In this document: piece after piece, positions 1 to 9,988 of the stretch | Position numbering within the stretch: position 1 is the first letter of the stretch | Layout: every line of letters starts with the position of its first letter | From: Roseococcus microcysteis | Lineage (GTDB): Bacteria > Pseudomonadota > Alphaproteobacteria > Acetobacterales > Acetobacteraceae | Assembly: GCF_014764365.1 (NCBI RefSeq) | Contig: NZ_CP061718.1 | Location: 558,001 to 622,000 of the forward strand | Direction: 5' to 3' | DNA length: 64,000 bases | The notes under the pieces: generated by a model | Told to the model about the DNA's origin: nothing | Database searches by the model: none | Seen by the model: the letters and a program-made list of their open reading frames with translations, nothing else | Position numbers and translations under genes: made by a program

Positions 1-800
1 GCTACAGGCTCTATATTCCCGCCACACCCAGCGCGGGGCCCCGGCCGCTCCTGGTCATGCTGCATGGCTGCACGCAGTCGCCCGAGGATTTCGCGGCGGG
101 CACGCGGATGAACGCGCTGGCGGAGGCGCATGGCTGCCTGGTGGTCTATCCCGGGCAGACTTCCTCGGCGAACCCACAAAAATGCTGGAACTGGTTCAAT
201 CCGACCGACCAGCGGCGCGAAGAGGGGGAACCCGCGCTCATCGCCGGGATCACCCGGCAGGTGATGCGGGAGCATGGGGCGGACCCGGCGCGGGTCTTCG
301 TGGCCGGCCTTTCCGCCGGCGGCGCGGCGGCGGCGATCATGGCGCAGGCCTACCCGGAGCTCTACGCGGCGGCGGGGGTGCATTCGGGGCTGGCCTGCGG
401 TGCGGCGCGCGACATGCCCTCGGCCTTCGCCGCCATGCGCCAAGGCGGCGCGCGCCCCGACCCAAGCGGGCGCCTGGTGCCGACCATCGTGTTCCATGCC
501 GACCGGGACACCACGGTGCACCCGCGCAATGGGGATCAGGTGATCGCGCAGGCGGGCGGCGGCCGGCTGCGCGTGACGATGGAGCGCGGCCAGGTGCCGG
601 GCGGGCATGCCTATACCCGCACCCTCCATGCCGATGCGGCGGGCCGGCTGATGCTGGAGCAATGGGTGGTGCATGGGGGCGGCCATGCCTGGTCCGGCGG
701 CAGCAGCGCGGGGTCCTACACCGACCCCAGGGGGCCGGATGCCTCGCGCGAGATGCTGCGCTTCTTCCTGGAACAGGCGAAGGCGCCGCTGGAAAGTTGA
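1..800 (+). CDS. PHB depolymerase-family esterase, 5' end cut by window
   Basis: Extracellular-type alpha/beta hydrolase of the poly(3-hydroxybutyrate) depolymerase/feruloyl esterase (LpqC-like) family. The frame is open from base 3 (reading YRLYIP...) through the window edge, so the true start lies upstream; the first internal ATG at 57 is inside the conserved core (MLHGCTQSPEDFA) and is not the start. Visible motifs are the oxyanion-hole HGC, the nucleophile box GLSAGG near 303-320, an Asp in FHADRDTTVHP and a His in GGGHAWSGG, which together make a complete Ser-Asp-His triad. Whether the substrate is PHB, its oligomers or another ester cannot be told. A phaC gene lies 23 kb away. Confidence 0.85.
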   Translation, partial: YRLYIPATPSAGPRPLLVMLHGCTQSPEDFAAGTRMNALAEAHGCLVVYPGQTSSANPQKCWNWFNPTDQRREEGEPALIAGITRQVMREHGADPARVFVAGLSAGGAAAAIMAQAYPELYAAAGVHSGLACGAARDMPSAFAAMRQGGARPDPSGRLVPTIVFHADRDTTVHPRNGDQVIAQAGGGRLRVTMERGQVPGGHAYTRTLHADAAGRLMLEQWVVHGGGHAWSGGSSAGSYTDPRGPDASREMLRFFLEQAKAPLES

Positions 801-818
801 AGGCGAGGGAGGGGTAAG

Positions 819-892
819 TGGCTGGGGGACCTGGATTCGAACCAAGACTGCCCGAGTCAGAGTCGGGAGTTCTACCGTTAAACTATCCCCCA
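819..892 (-). tRNA. tRNA-Gln (CUG anticodon)
   Basis: The reverse complement folds into a full cloverleaf of 74 nt. The acceptor stem is TGGGGGA/TCCCCCA, the anticodon stem CCCGA/TCGGG with loop CTCTGAC (anticodon CUG at 858-860), and the T arm CTTGG-TTCGAAT-CCAGG. A G discriminator and an encoded CCA end complete it. CUG reads CAG, so it is tRNA-Gln. It stands alone between an esterase and the ppx gene. Confidence 0.95.
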
Positions 893-931
893 ACGGGCAC
901 CCGCATCCGGGGTGCCGTTGGCTCGGCCGGG

Positions 932-960
932 TGGATACCAAAGCCCCGCGGCCTTGCCAA
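932..960 (-). promoter_or_regulatory. Candidate sigma-70 promoter for tRNA-Gln
   Basis: Read on the minus strand, TTGGCA (955-960) and TATCCA (932-937) are separated by exactly 17 bases, and the -10 lies about 40 bases upstream of the tRNA 5' end. The -35 matches the consensus in five of six positions; the -10 is weak. Assignment is by motif and position only. Confidence 0.4.
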
Positions 961-1027
961 CCCGCTTTCCCCTTGCAGCGGATGAAACACTTCGGGATCA
1001 TGACAAAGAACACCATATCGTATCCCC

Positions 1028-2068
1028 ATGCCCCCCTCCCTCCAGCCCCTGTCCGGCGCCCAACCCCTCCGCGCCCCGCCGCCGCAGCTCTTCGCGGCGC
1101 TGGACCTAGGCACGAACAATTGCCGGCTTCTGATCGGCGCGCCCGTGCGCGGCGGGTTCCGGGTGGTGGAGAGCTTTTCCCGCGTGGTGCGGCTGGGCGA
1201 GGGCCTGGCACGCTCCGGCACCCTGTCCGAGCCGGCGATGGAGCGCACCCTGGCGGCGCTGTCCGCCTGCGCCGACCGGCTGGAACGCCGCCCCGTGCGG
1301 CGCCTGGCCGCCGTCGCCACCGAGGCCTGCCGCCGCGCCCGCAACGGCCAGGAATTCCTGGCCCGCGCCGCGCTGGAGACCGGGCTGCGCCCGCGCATCA
1401 TCTCGCCCCGCGAGGAGGCCGAGCTCGCGATGGAAAGCTGCGCCCCCCTGCTGGAGCGGGGGGACCGTCGCGCCATCCTCTTCGACATCGGCGGCGGCTC
1501 GACCGAGATCGCCTGGATTCGCACGGGGCTGCGGCCGGAGCTCATCGGCTATCTTTCCATCCCCTGCGGCGTGGTGACGCTGTCGGAAGGTGAGGATTGC
1601 TTCACCACCCGCGGCTTCGGCGCCGTGGTGGATGACATCGCGGACCGGCTGGCCGCCTTCGACCGGCTGCACTGCATCGGCCAGGAAATCCGCGCGGGCG
1701 GGGTGCGGCTGATCGGGACCTCGGGCACCGTCACCACGCTGGCCGGGGTGGTGCTCGCCCTGCCCCGCTACAACCGCCAGCTGGTGGACGGGCAGCGCAT
1801 CAACGCCGACGCCGCCGATGACGCGCTGGAAACCCTCTTCGCCATGGGCCGGGCCGGGCTGGTGGCCCACCCCTGCGTGGGGCCGGAACGGGCGGATTTC
1901 GTGCTGCCCGGCTGCGCCGTCTATGCCGCCATCCGCCGCCTCTGGCCCATGCCGGAGGTGACGGTCGCCGACCGTGGCCTGCGCGAGGGCATGTTGATGC
2001 GCCTGATGCGCGGCGATGGCGGCCGAGCCGAGGGAAGAGGTGGTGACGGCGGGCGCGGCGCGGCGTAA
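1028..2068 (+). CDS. Ppx/GppA family phosphatase
   Basis: Member of the exopolyphosphatase/guanosine pentaphosphatase family (ASKHA fold), which removes phosphate from polyphosphate or converts pppGpp to ppGpp. The N-terminal phosphate loop ALDLGTNNCRLLIG follows a proline-rich leader; the second signature DIGGGSTEIAW and a GTSGTVTTLAG segment are present. At 346 aa it is the short single-module form common in alphaproteobacteria, lacking the C-terminal HD-like half of E. coli Ppx. It sits 9 bp before rlmE, a pairing often seen in this class. Polyphosphatase versus GppA activity cannot be separated by sequence alone. Confidence 0.88.
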   Translation: MPPSLQPLSGAQPLRAPPPQLFAALDLGTNNCRLLIGAPVRGGFRVVESFSRVVRLGEGLARSGTLSEPAMERTLAALSACADRLERRPVRRLAAVATEACRRARNGQEFLARAALETGLRPRIISPREEAELAMESCAPLLERGDRRAILFDIGGGSTEIAWIRTGLRPELIGYLSIPCGVVTLSEGEDCFTTRGFGAVVDDIADRLAAFDRLHCIGQEIRAGGVRLIGTSGTVTTLAGVVLALPRYNRQLVDGQRINADAADDALETLFAMGRAGLVAHPCVGPERADFVLPGCAVYAAIRRLWPMPEVTVADRGLREGMLMRLMRGDGGRAEGRGGDGGRGAA

Positions 2069-2077
2069 GCCCAGGCG

Positions 2078-2752
2078 ATGCCCCCTCCCCCCGGAAAGCG
2101 CCAGACGCACACCAGCCTCAAGACCGCGCGCGGCCGCACCACGGCCAGCCAGCGCTGGCTTCAGCGTCAGTTGAACGACCCCTATGTGAAGGCCGCCCAG
2201 CAGGCCGGCTGGCGCTCCCGCGCCGCCTTCAAGCTGACCGAGCTGGATGACCGCTTCAAGCTGCTCAAGCCCGGCCAGCGCGTGGTGGATCTGGGCGCGG
2301 CCCCGGGCGGCTGGACCCAGGTGGCGATGAGCCGCGTCGGTTCGCATGGCCGCGTGGTGGCGCTGGACCTGCTGCCCATGGACGGCGTGGCGGGCGCCAC
2401 CATCCTGGAGGGCGATTTCCAGGACGAGGCGACCGAGCGCGCGGTCCTGGCGGCGCTGGATGGCCCGGCCGATGTGGTGCTGTCGGACATGGCGCCCAAC
2501 ACCACGGGCCATGGCGCGACGGACCATCTGCGGATCACGGCGCTGGCGGAACTGGCGCTGGATTTCGCGCTGCGCGTGCTGAACCCGGGCGGCGCCTTCG
2601 TGGCCAAGCTGTTCCAGGGTGGCGCCGAGCGCGACATGCTGACGCGCCTGAAAACCCATTTCGCCGAGGTCCGCCACGCCAAGCCGCCGGCCAGCCGCAA
2701 GGAATCGAGCGAGACCTATGTCGTGGCCACAGGGTTCCGTCCTGAACCGTGA
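2078..2752 (+). CDS. rlmE: 23S rRNA (uridine-2'-O)-methyltransferase RlmE (FtsJ)
   Basis: Methylates the 2'-O of U2552 in the A-loop of 23S rRNA during late 50S assembly, using S-adenosylmethionine. The 224-aa protein has the usual length. It carries the SAM-binding motif VDLGAAPGGWTQVA near residue 69, the acidic catalytic segment VLSDMAPNTTGH and the lysine motif FVAKLFQGG, giving the K-D-K-E tetrad layout of the family. The short basic N-terminus (GRTTASQRWLQRQ) is typical. It is co-directional with the upstream ppx gene. A strong hairpin overlaps its stop codon. Confidence 0.95.
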   Translation: MPPPPGKRQTHTSLKTARGRTTASQRWLQRQLNDPYVKAAQQAGWRSRAAFKLTELDDRFKLLKPGQRVVDLGAAPGGWTQVAMSRVGSHGRVVALDLLPMDGVAGATILEGDFQDEATERAVLAALDGPADVVLSDMAPNTTGHGATDHLRITALAELALDFALRVLNPGGAFVAKLFQGGAERDMLTRLKTHFAEVRHAKPPASRKESSETYVVATGFRPEP

Positions 2753-2772
2753 TCCGCTTCCGCGGACCACGG
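2747..2772 (+). terminator. Hairpin overlapping the rlmE stop codon
   Basis: CCGTGATCCGC (2747-2757) pairs with GCGGACCACGG (2762-2772) around a four-base TTCC loop, with a single A-C mismatch in an 11-bp stem. The stem includes the TGA stop of rlmE. No T-run follows, so it could be a factor-dependent terminator or a 3'-end stabiliser rather than an intrinsic terminator. Confidence 0.5.
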
Positions 2773-2895
2773 TCCAGCCTTGGCTGGGGGGGCGATTCAC
2801 CGCTCCGGCGATGCCGCCTTCGCGGATCGCACCCCAAACCTCCCTTGCCCGCACGGGGCGCCAGGGTTAAGGGAGCGCGCCAAGGTCGCGCGTGA

Positions 2896-4407
<1,512 letters not shown>

Positions 4408-4416
4408 CCCCCTTCC

Positions 4417-5724
4417 GTGACCCCCGAAGGCCGGCACGCCGCCGCCATTGACCTGCTGCACGCGGTGCTGGACCAGCCCCGCCGCCCGGCCGATGCCATC
4501 GCCGCGGACTTCTTCCGTGCGCGGCGCTATATCGGCGGCAGCGATCGCCGCTTCATCTCGGACCTCGCCTGGGGGGTGCTGCGGCAGCGGCTGCGCCTGG
4601 AATGGTGGCTGGCCGAGGTTGGCGCCCGCATCACGCCGCGCCTGCTGGTGCTGGCGCATCTCATCCTGGTGGAAGGGCTGAAGCCCAACGAGGCCGGGCG
4701 CCGCTTCGAGGGCGGGCGCTATGGCGCCGGCAGCCTCGATGTGGGCGAGGTGGGCGTGGCCCAGGCGCTGGTGGGCAAGCCGCTGGCCGGCAAATCCATG
4801 CCCGAGGCGCCGCGGCTGAACCTGCCCGAATGGGCCTATCCCGGCCTGCAAGCCCGGTTTGGCGCCACCCTGGCCGAGGAGGCCGCGGCGCTGGAGGCCA
4901 ATGCCCCCCTCGACCTGCGCGCCAACCGGCTGCGCTGCGACCGCGACGCGGCCCTGGCCGCCCTCCGCGCCGAGGGGCTGAAGCCCGAGCCCATGCGCTT
5001 CTCGCCCGACGGGCTGCGCCTGCCCCACCGCGCGCCCATCGCGGCCAGCCCCGCCTATCTCCAGGGGCTGATCGAGGTGCAGGATGAGGGCAGCCAGCTC
5101 ATCGCCGCCCTGGTCGCCGCGCGGCCAGGGATGCGGGTGCTGGATTATTGCGCGGGGGCGGCGGGCAAGACGCTCGCCATCGCGGCCGACATGCAGAACC
5201 AGGGCCGGATCACCGCCTGCGACGTCTCCGCCCCGCGACTCGAGGGGGCGATGAAGCGGCTGCGGCGCGCGGGCGTCCACAACGCCGAGACCCATCTGCT
5301 GACGCCCGGTGACCGCTTCGCCAAGCGCCGCGCCGGCACCTTCGACCGTGTGCTGGTGGATGCCCCCTGCACGGGCACCGGCACTTGGCGCCGCAACCCC
5401 GATGCGCGCAGCCGGACCACGGCCGAGGACCTCGCCGAACTCGTCATCAAGCAGCGTGAAATTCTTGCAATCTCGGCCCAGCTGGTGAAGCCTGGGGGTA
5501 GGCTCATCTACGCGACATGCTCGCTGCTGCCCGAGGAGGATGACATGCAGGTCCAGCATCTGCTCGACGCCCGGCCCGAGTTCCGTGCGGTCCCCCTCGC
5601 CCAGGCCTGGGCCGAGGCCGGGCTGCCGGGGGATGCCCCCTGCCCCGGCCCGCATCTGCTGCTCTCCCCCGCCGCGCATGGCACGGACGGCTTCTTCTGC
5701 GCCGTGCTCACGCGCGCGGCCTGA
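4417..5724 (+). CDS. RsmB/NOP-family rRNA (cytosine-5)-methyltransferase
   Basis: SAM-dependent m5C methyltransferase, probably acting on 16S rRNA. The start is GTG at 4417, ten bases after the guaB stop. An N-terminal NusB-like helical region (about residues 1-130) precedes the Rossmann domain with VLDYCAGAAGKTL, the motif IV Cys318 in DAPCTGTG, and the motif VI nucleophile Cys368 in YATCSLLPEEDD. Both cysteines needed for the RsmB-type mechanism are present. At 435 aa it matches RsmB in size, but which cytosine is modified cannot be told from sequence, so no symbol is given. Confidence 0.88.
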   Translation: MTPEGRHAAAIDLLHAVLDQPRRPADAIAADFFRARRYIGGSDRRFISDLAWGVLRQRLRLEWWLAEVGARITPRLLVLAHLILVEGLKPNEAGRRFEGGRYGAGSLDVGEVGVAQALVGKPLAGKSMPEAPRLNLPEWAYPGLQARFGATLAEEAAALEANAPLDLRANRLRCDRDAALAALRAEGLKPEPMRFSPDGLRLPHRAPIAASPAYLQGLIEVQDEGSQLIAALVAARPGMRVLDYCAGAAGKTLAIAADMQNQGRITACDVSAPRLEGAMKRLRRAGVHNAETHLLTPGDRFAKRRAGTFDRVLVDAPCTGTGTWRRNPDARSRTTAEDLAELVIKQREILAISAQLVKPGGRLIYATCSLLPEEDDMQVQHLLDARPEFRAVPLAQAWAEAGLPGDAPCPGPHLLLSPAAHGTDGFFCAVLTRAA

Positions 5725-5739
5725 CGGGCGGCGCAGGCG

Positions 5740-6303
5740 ATGGTCACCATCCGGCGCGCCCGCCCGGGTGACGCGCAGGGCATGGCCCTGGTGCACCTGG
5801 CCTGCTGGCGCGGGACCTATGCCGGCATCCTGCCCGATGACTACCTGGCGGGAATCTCGGTGTCGCAGGAGGCCGCGCAATACGAACGCGCCATGATGCT
5901 GCGCCGGGGCGGCCATGCGGGTTTCGTGGCGGTGGCGGATGGCAACGAGGCCGCTGGCTCGGGCGTGGTGGGCTTCGCCACCGGTGGCCTCGCCCGGCGC
6001 GAGGGGCTGGCCGAGGGTGAGATCGAGACGCTCTATCTCCTGGAGGATTTCCGCGAGCGCGGCATCGGGCGGCGGCTCATGCGCGCCACCGCCTCGCACC
6101 TGGCTTCGCTCGGCGCGCAATCGGCCTTCGCCTGGGTGCTGGAGGGCAACCCGTCCCGCTGGTTCTACGAAAGGCTGGGGGCGCGGCTTGTGGCGCGGGA
6201 GGGGCTGAACTTCGGCGGGACCCCCGTCCAGCAGCTCGCCTATGCCTGGGACCCCATCCACACCCTGCTGACGGCGACCGCCACGACCAAGCTGCCGCGC
6301 TGA
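5740..6303 (+). CDS. GNAT-family N-acetyltransferase
   Basis: A 187-aa GCN5-related acetyltransferase that transfers acetyl from acetyl-CoA to an unknown amine. It begins with the usual IRRARPGDAQGMALVHLACW strand-helix. Acetyl-CoA is probably bound at the loop in IETLYLLEDFRERGIGRRLM (the Q/R-x-x-G-x-G/A motif as RERGIGRR), followed by WVLEGNPSRWFYERLGARLV, a typical C-terminal strand pair. It lies between rsmB-like and guaA in the same orientation with small gaps, so co-transcription is likely. The substrate is not predictable. Confidence 0.85.
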   Translation: MVTIRRARPGDAQGMALVHLACWRGTYAGILPDDYLAGISVSQEAAQYERAMMLRRGGHAGFVAVADGNEAAGSGVVGFATGGLARREGLAEGEIETLYLLEDFRERGIGRRLMRATASHLASLGAQSAFAWVLEGNPSRWFYERLGARLVAREGLNFGGTPVQQLAYAWDPIHTLLTATATTKLPR

Positions 6304-6338
6304 CCCGCGACGCGGCGGCTTGAGCGGCGCGGGGAAAA

Positions 6339-7910
6339 ATGGTCCAAGCGGCCATGAGCCAGCACGACCGCATCCTTATCCTCGATTTCGGCAGCCAGGT
6401 GACGCAGCTGATCGCGCGCCGCCTGCGTGAATCCGGCGTCTATTGCGAGATCTGGCCCTTCAACGCCGCCCCGGAGGCGCGAATCCGGGAATTCGCGCCG
6501 AAGGGCATCATCCTCTCCGGCGGCCCGGCCAGCGTGAACGAGGGCGAAAGCCCCCGCCCCCCGGCCGAGGTCTTCGAGATGGGCCTGCCGCTGATGGGCA
6601 TCTGCTACGGGCAGCAGGCCATGGCGCATCATCTGGGCGGGCTGGTCGAGGGCTCCGACCACAAGGAATTCGGCCGCGCCTTCGTGGATGTGACGGGCGA
6701 ATGCGCCATCACCAAGGGCATCTGGGCGCCCGGCGCGCGCGAACAGGTCTGGATGAGCCATGGCGACCGCATCACGAAGCTGCCGCCCGGCTTCCGCGTG
6801 GTGGCCAGCAGCGAAGGCGCGCCCTTCGCCGTCATCGCCGACGATGCCCGCCGCTTCTACGGCACCATGTTCCACCCGGAGGTGGTCCACACCCCGCATG
6901 GCGCCCAGCTCCTGCAGAACTTTGCCCAGGGCGTCTGCGGCTGCCGCGGCGACTGGACCATGGGCGCCTATCGCGCCGAGGCGGTGGCCCGGATTCGCGC
7001 CCAGGTGGGGAATGGCCGGGTGATCTGCGGGCTTTCGGGCGGCGTCGATTCCTCGGTGGCGGCGGTGCTGATCCATGAGGCGATCGGCGACCAACTCACC
7101 TGCATCTATGTGGACCACGGCCTCATGCGCGCGAACGAAAGCGCGCAGGTGGTGGCCACCTTCCGCGACCGCTTCAACATCAAGCTGGTGCACCGCGACG
7201 CTTCGGACCTGTTCCTCGGCCAGCTTTCCGGCGTCACGGACCCGGAGGTGAAGCGCAAGACCATCGGCCGCCTCTTCATCGAGGTCTTCGAGGAGGAGCA
7301 GAATAAGGTTGGCGGCGCGGATTTCCTCGCCCAGGGCACGCTCTACCCGGATGTGATCGAGAGCATCTCGGCCACCGGCGGCCCCTCGGTCACCATCAAA
7401 TCGCACCACAATGTGGGCGGGCTGCCGGCCGGCATGCGCATGAAGCTGGTGGAGCCGCTGCGTGACCTGTTCAAGGACGAGGTGCGGGCGCTGGGCCGTG
7501 AACTGGGCATGCCCGAGGAGATCGTGGGCCGGCACCCCTTCCCCGGGCCTGGCCTCGCCATCCGCATTCCGGGCGAGGTGACGCGGGAGAAGGCGGACAT
7601 CCTGCGGAAGGTGGACAGCATCTTCCTGGAGGAGATCCGCGCGGCGGGCCTCTATGACGCCATCTGGCAGGCCTTCGCCGTGCTGCTGCCGGTGCGGACC
7701 GTGGGCGTGATGGGCGATGGCCGCACCTATGACAGCGCCTGCGCGCTGCGCGCCGTGACCAGCACGGATGGCATGACGGCGGATGTCTATCCCTTCGACA
7801 TGTCCTTCCTGACACGCGTCTCCAACCGCATCGTGAACGAGGTGCGGGGCGTGAACCGCGTGACCTATGACATCACGAGCAAGCCGCCGGGGACGATCGA
7901 GTGGGAGTAG
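6339..7910 (+). CDS. guaA: GMP synthase (glutamine-hydrolysing)
   Basis: Converts XMP to GMP using ATP and glutamine-derived ammonia. The class I amidotransferase domain carries the nucleophile in [10 protein letters not shown] (Cys89 from this start) and the His-Glu pair in FHPEVVHTP. The ATP-pyrophosphatase domain has the PP-loop [14 protein letters not shown], and the dimerisation domain ends [16 protein letters not shown]. At 523 aa it is full length. GGGGAAAA precedes the ATG at 6339; an in-frame ATG at 6354 (MSQHDRIL) is an equally credible start that fits E. coli GuaA length better. It converges on the next gene with a three-base gap. Confidence 0.97.
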   Translation: MVQAAMSQHDRILILDFGSQVTQLIARRLRESGVYCEIWPFNAAPEARIREFAPKGIILSGGPASVNEGESPRPPAEVFEMGLPLMGICYGQQAMAHHLGGLVEGSDHKEFGRAFVDVTGECAITKGIWAPGAREQVWMSHGDRITKLPPGFRVVASSEGAPFAVIADDARRFYGTMFHPEVVHTPHGAQLLQNFAQGVCGCRGDWTMGAYRAEAVARIRAQVGNGRVICGLSGGVDSSVAAVLIHEAIGDQLTCIYVDHGLMRANESAQVVATFRDRFNIKLVHRDASDLFLGQLSGVTDPEVKRKTIGRLFIEVFEEEQNKVGGADFLAQGTLYPDVIESISATGGPSVTIKSHHNVGGLPAGMRMKLVEPLRDLFKDEVRALGRELGMPEEIVGRHPFPGPGLAIRIPGEVTREKADILRKVDSIFLEEIRAAGLYDAIWQAFAVLLPVRTVGVMGDGRTYDSACALRAVTSTDGMTADVYPFDMSFLTRVSNRIVNEVRGVNRVTYDITSKPPGTIEWE

Positions 7911-7913
7911 GCC

Positions 7914-8378
7914 TCAGGCAGGCCAGAACTCCAGCTGGATCACATCGGGTTCGACGGGCCGGCTGTCGTCGCGGCTGCCCTCGAACTCCATCCAGCTGAT
8001 CCGCACCATCACCTCGCTCGCCGGCAGGGCGAAGAAGGGGCCGCAGGGCAGCACATCCGGCGCCGAGGGGCTGGTCAGGGTGAAGGTGCGGTAGGGAAAC
8101 CGCGCCCGCACCGTCTCGACGCGCGTCCAGGCCCGGCCGCTCATGGGCTCCTTGTCGGAAGGCACGGGCTGCGAAGCATGGATGGCGATGCGGATGTGCT
8201 GTTGCAGGCCGTCATGGGTGTAGATGACGAGGCCGCTCTGGGGCACATGCAGGCGGCGACGTTCCATCTCGGGCGTGAGGGTCACGGGCGGGCTGAAGCC
8301 GGCATCCTCCGTGTCAATGACGTGGAATTGCCCATGATCCGATTGCCAGGCGAAATTCGCGCGTCCCAGCAGCGCCAT
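7914..8378 (-). CDS. Hypothetical protein, convergent to guaA
   Basis: Unrecognised 154-aa soluble protein. It has alternating hydrophobic/polar strands (QFHVIDTEDAGF, SGLVIYTHDGLQQHIRIAIH, YRTFTLTSPSA, VMVRISWMEFEG, VIQLEFWPA), suggesting a beta-rich fold. There is no signal peptide, transmembrane segment or catalytic signature. Codon use is like its neighbours. It starts at ATG 8378 and its stop lies three bases from the guaA stop. The gene is supported by frame quality and length, not by a known family. Confidence 0.6.
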   Translation of the reverse strand: MALLGRANFAWQSDHGQFHVIDTEDAGFSPPVTLTPEMERRRLHVPQSGLVIYTHDGLQQHIRIAIHASQPVPSDKEPMSGRAWTRVETVRARFPYRTFTLTSPSAPDVLPCGPFFALPASEVMVRISWMEFEGSRDDSRPVEPDVIQLEFWPA

Positions 8379-8528
8379 TGCGCCTGATCCTTCTCCAATC
8401 GGCCGTGGCTTTCAAAATATCATAGAAATGAATGAATGCCATCGCGCGGGGAACGGAAACCACCCGCCCCCTTCGCCGGTTCTCCCCTTGTCCGCGCCCG
8501 TCGCGGCCATCACAGGAGGAACCCCACC

Positions 8529-8723
8529 ATGGCCCAGAAAAAGCAGGACCATCAGCCCGATCCCGCCCTGGCCGAGCCCAAATTCACCGGCGTCCCGCGC
8601 CAGGAGCCCAACCCCTCGCCCGGAATTGCCCGCCACTTCTCGCAGGAGCATGACCGGGTGGCGGAAGCCGGCCGCCTCGGCGGCAAGCCGGGGGCGGAAA
8701 CCCCCGACAAGACGCGCGGCTGA
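8529..8723 (+). CDS. Small hydrophilic protein with one KGG-like motif
   Basis: A 64-aa charged protein too short to be obvious by length alone. The ATG at 8529 follows a textbook AGGAGG at 8514-8519. The protein is rich in P, D, E, K and Q and ends with DRVAEAGRLGGKPGAETP, which matches the AEAGRKGG unit repeated in the gene at 9546. KGG proteins (Con-10 and GsiB types) are intrinsically disordered and induced by desiccation or general stress in other bacteria. A stress role here is inference from that motif and its neighbours. Confidence 0.65.
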   Translation: MAQKKQDHQPDPALAEPKFTGVPRQEPNPSPGIARHFSQEHDRVAEAGRLGGKPGAETPDKTRG

Positions 8724-8812
8724 GGCGCGTGGGCGGCGGGGCTGATGGCCTCGTCGCCGCCATCATTCATATCCCATCATGAAGCTTCGCCATGGACTTA
8801 GCGGAGAAACTC

Positions 8813-9148
8813 ATGAACTCGGATGTGAAACACCGGCTGGCCGGCCTGGCCTGCATCCTGGCCGGCGCGGCCATCTCCTGGCCCACCATCTTTGAGCGCA
8901 TCCAGCTCGCCCAACAGGGCGTAGCCTCGATCAGGACCTGGTCCGTCGCCTCCGCCCTGGTGGGGCCTCTCATCATCATCGGTGTGACACTGATCATCCT
9001 GGGCGCGCGGACCGAGCCCATGACGCGCGACGCGGAGAGGAAGCGGTTCAGGCCCCTGGGTGCCGTGATCGGGCTCGCATGCCTGCTGGCGGCACTGGGT
9101 GGCATGCTGGGCACCATGTATGTGCTGCGCTCCTACGGGTATCGCTGA
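8813..9148 (+). CDS. Small inner-membrane protein, unknown function
   Basis: An approximately 111-aa protein with three hydrophobic segments: LAGLACILAGAAISWPTIF, ASALVGPLIIIGVTLIILGA and PLGAVIGLACLLAALGGMLG. A short positively charged loop (RDAERKRFR) precedes the third. GGAG at 8803-8806 sits seven bases before the ATG at 8813, so this start is preferred to the in-frame ATG at 8792, which lacks a good ribosome site. No family recognised. Confidence 0.6.
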   Translation: MNSDVKHRLAGLACILAGAAISWPTIFERIQLAQQGVASIRTWSVASALVGPLIIIGVTLIILGARTEPMTRDAERKRFRPLGAVIGLACLLAALGGMLGTMYVLRSYGYR

Positions 9149-9470
9149 GAGTGTTCGAGAACGCCGGCGGGCCTTTCCGGGCCCTGATGCGCGACATGGG
9201 TCGCGACGGCGGTCTTTCATGCGGGAGAAGCCCATCTTCCGCATCTTCCGGCGCCCGCTTCCCAGAGGCCCTCCGAGCCCGCCAACCTCGCATCCAGCGC
9301 AGTCGGGGCATTTGCAGGATCGCCGCATTCCCACGCCTTCATCCGCCATTCACTTCCAATAAAATAAAAAAATAAAATGCGTTTTAAATAATAACCACCG
9401 AAAACCGCCAAGCTTACGGTGGTGTCCAGTCACCGTTAATCTCTTTACATATTTCATCACGGTTCATGAA
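9149..9470. other. Gene-free stretch with AT-rich end
   Basis: I see no credible gene here. Bases 9149-9350 are ordinary GC-rich sequence. Bases 9355-9400 are strikingly A/T-rich, with runs of A and TTTTAAATAATAA. A weak hairpin (CCACCG about 9396 with CGGTGG about 9418) follows. The A/T tract lies about 75 bases upstream of the candidate stress promoter at 9471 and could act as an UP-like or H-NS-like binding element. Confidence 0.4.
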
Positions 9471-9495
9471 GGAACTATACCAATTCTGACTGGTT
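9471..9495 (+). promoter_or_regulatory. Candidate EcfG (general stress sigma) promoter
   Basis: GGAAC (9471-9475) and GGTT (9492-9495) are separated by 16 bases. The alphaproteobacterial EcfG consensus is GGAAC-N16/17-CGTT, so the -35 is perfect and the -10 matches three of four. It lies about 50 bases before the ATG of a KGG stress-type protein, with GGAGG in between. No EcfG, PhyR or NepR gene is in this window. Confidence 0.5.
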
Positions 9496-9545
9496 GATCT
9501 CATGTCCGCCGCTGAGGCGGGCCAGATCAACTGGAGGAATACATT

Positions 9546-9935
9546 ATGGCTGACCAGAAGAGCGAACGCGGCTTCGCCGCGATGGATGACGACAAGCAGC
9601 GTGAGATCGCCTCCAAGGGCGGGCAGAGCGTGCCGGCCGAGAAGCGCAGCTTCTCGCAGGACCCTGAACTGGCCGCGGAAGCCGGCCGCAAGGGTGGGCA
9701 GAGCGTGGCGCCCGGGGATCGGTCCTTCTCGAAGGACCATGCGCTGGCCGCCGAGGCCGGGCGCAAGGGCGGCCAGGCCAGCCATTCCGGCGGCAACCAG
9801 TCGGGCGGCAACCAGTCCGGCGGTGGCGATGGCTCCAAGTCGGGCGGCGGCAACTTCGCCCAGGACCGCGAGCGCGCCGCCGAGGCCGGGCGCAAGGGCG
9901 GTCAGGCCAGCCATGGTGGTGGCCGCGGCAGCTGA
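9546..9935 (+). CDS. KGG-repeat hydrophilic stress protein
   Basis: A 129-aa, entirely hydrophilic protein with four KGG units: REIASKGGQSVPAEKRSFS, AAEAGRKGGQSVAPGDRSFS, AAEAGRKGGQASHSGG and AAEAGRKGGQASHGGG. A Gly/Ser/Asn-rich linker separates units three and four. These match the stress-induced KGG repeat of GsiB and Con-10. GGAGG lies eight bases before the ATG and a candidate EcfG promoter just upstream. The family is linked to desiccation and stationary-phase tolerance in other organisms; that role is inferred here. A second KGG-type gene lies at 8529. Confidence 0.85.
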   Translation: MADQKSERGFAAMDDDKQREIASKGGQSVPAEKRSFSQDPELAAEAGRKGGQSVAPGDRSFSKDHALAAEAGRKGGQASHSGGNQSGGNQSGGGDGSKSGGGNFAQDRERAAEAGRKGGQASHGGGRGS

Positions 9936-9959
9936 TCTCCGGATCAGTGGAACGGATCT

Positions 9960-9984
9960 GGGCGCGGGGCCATGCCTCGCGCCC
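9960..9984 (+). terminator. Intrinsic terminator after the KGG gene
   Basis: GGGCGCG-G-GGC, loop CAT, then GCC-T-CGCGCCC forms an 11-bp stem with one G-U pair, followed by ATTTCTAT. It sits 25 bases after the stop of the KGG gene and just before the convergent TspO stop. Confidence 0.65.
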
Positions 9985-9988
9985 ATTT

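Noticed and set aside
8450-8481. GGAAC (8450-8454) and GGTT (8478-8481) before the small KGG-like gene, as a second EcfG promoter
   Set aside because: The spacing is 23 bases, not 16-17; the alternative GGAAAC at 8455 has a degraded -35. Not strong enough to call.
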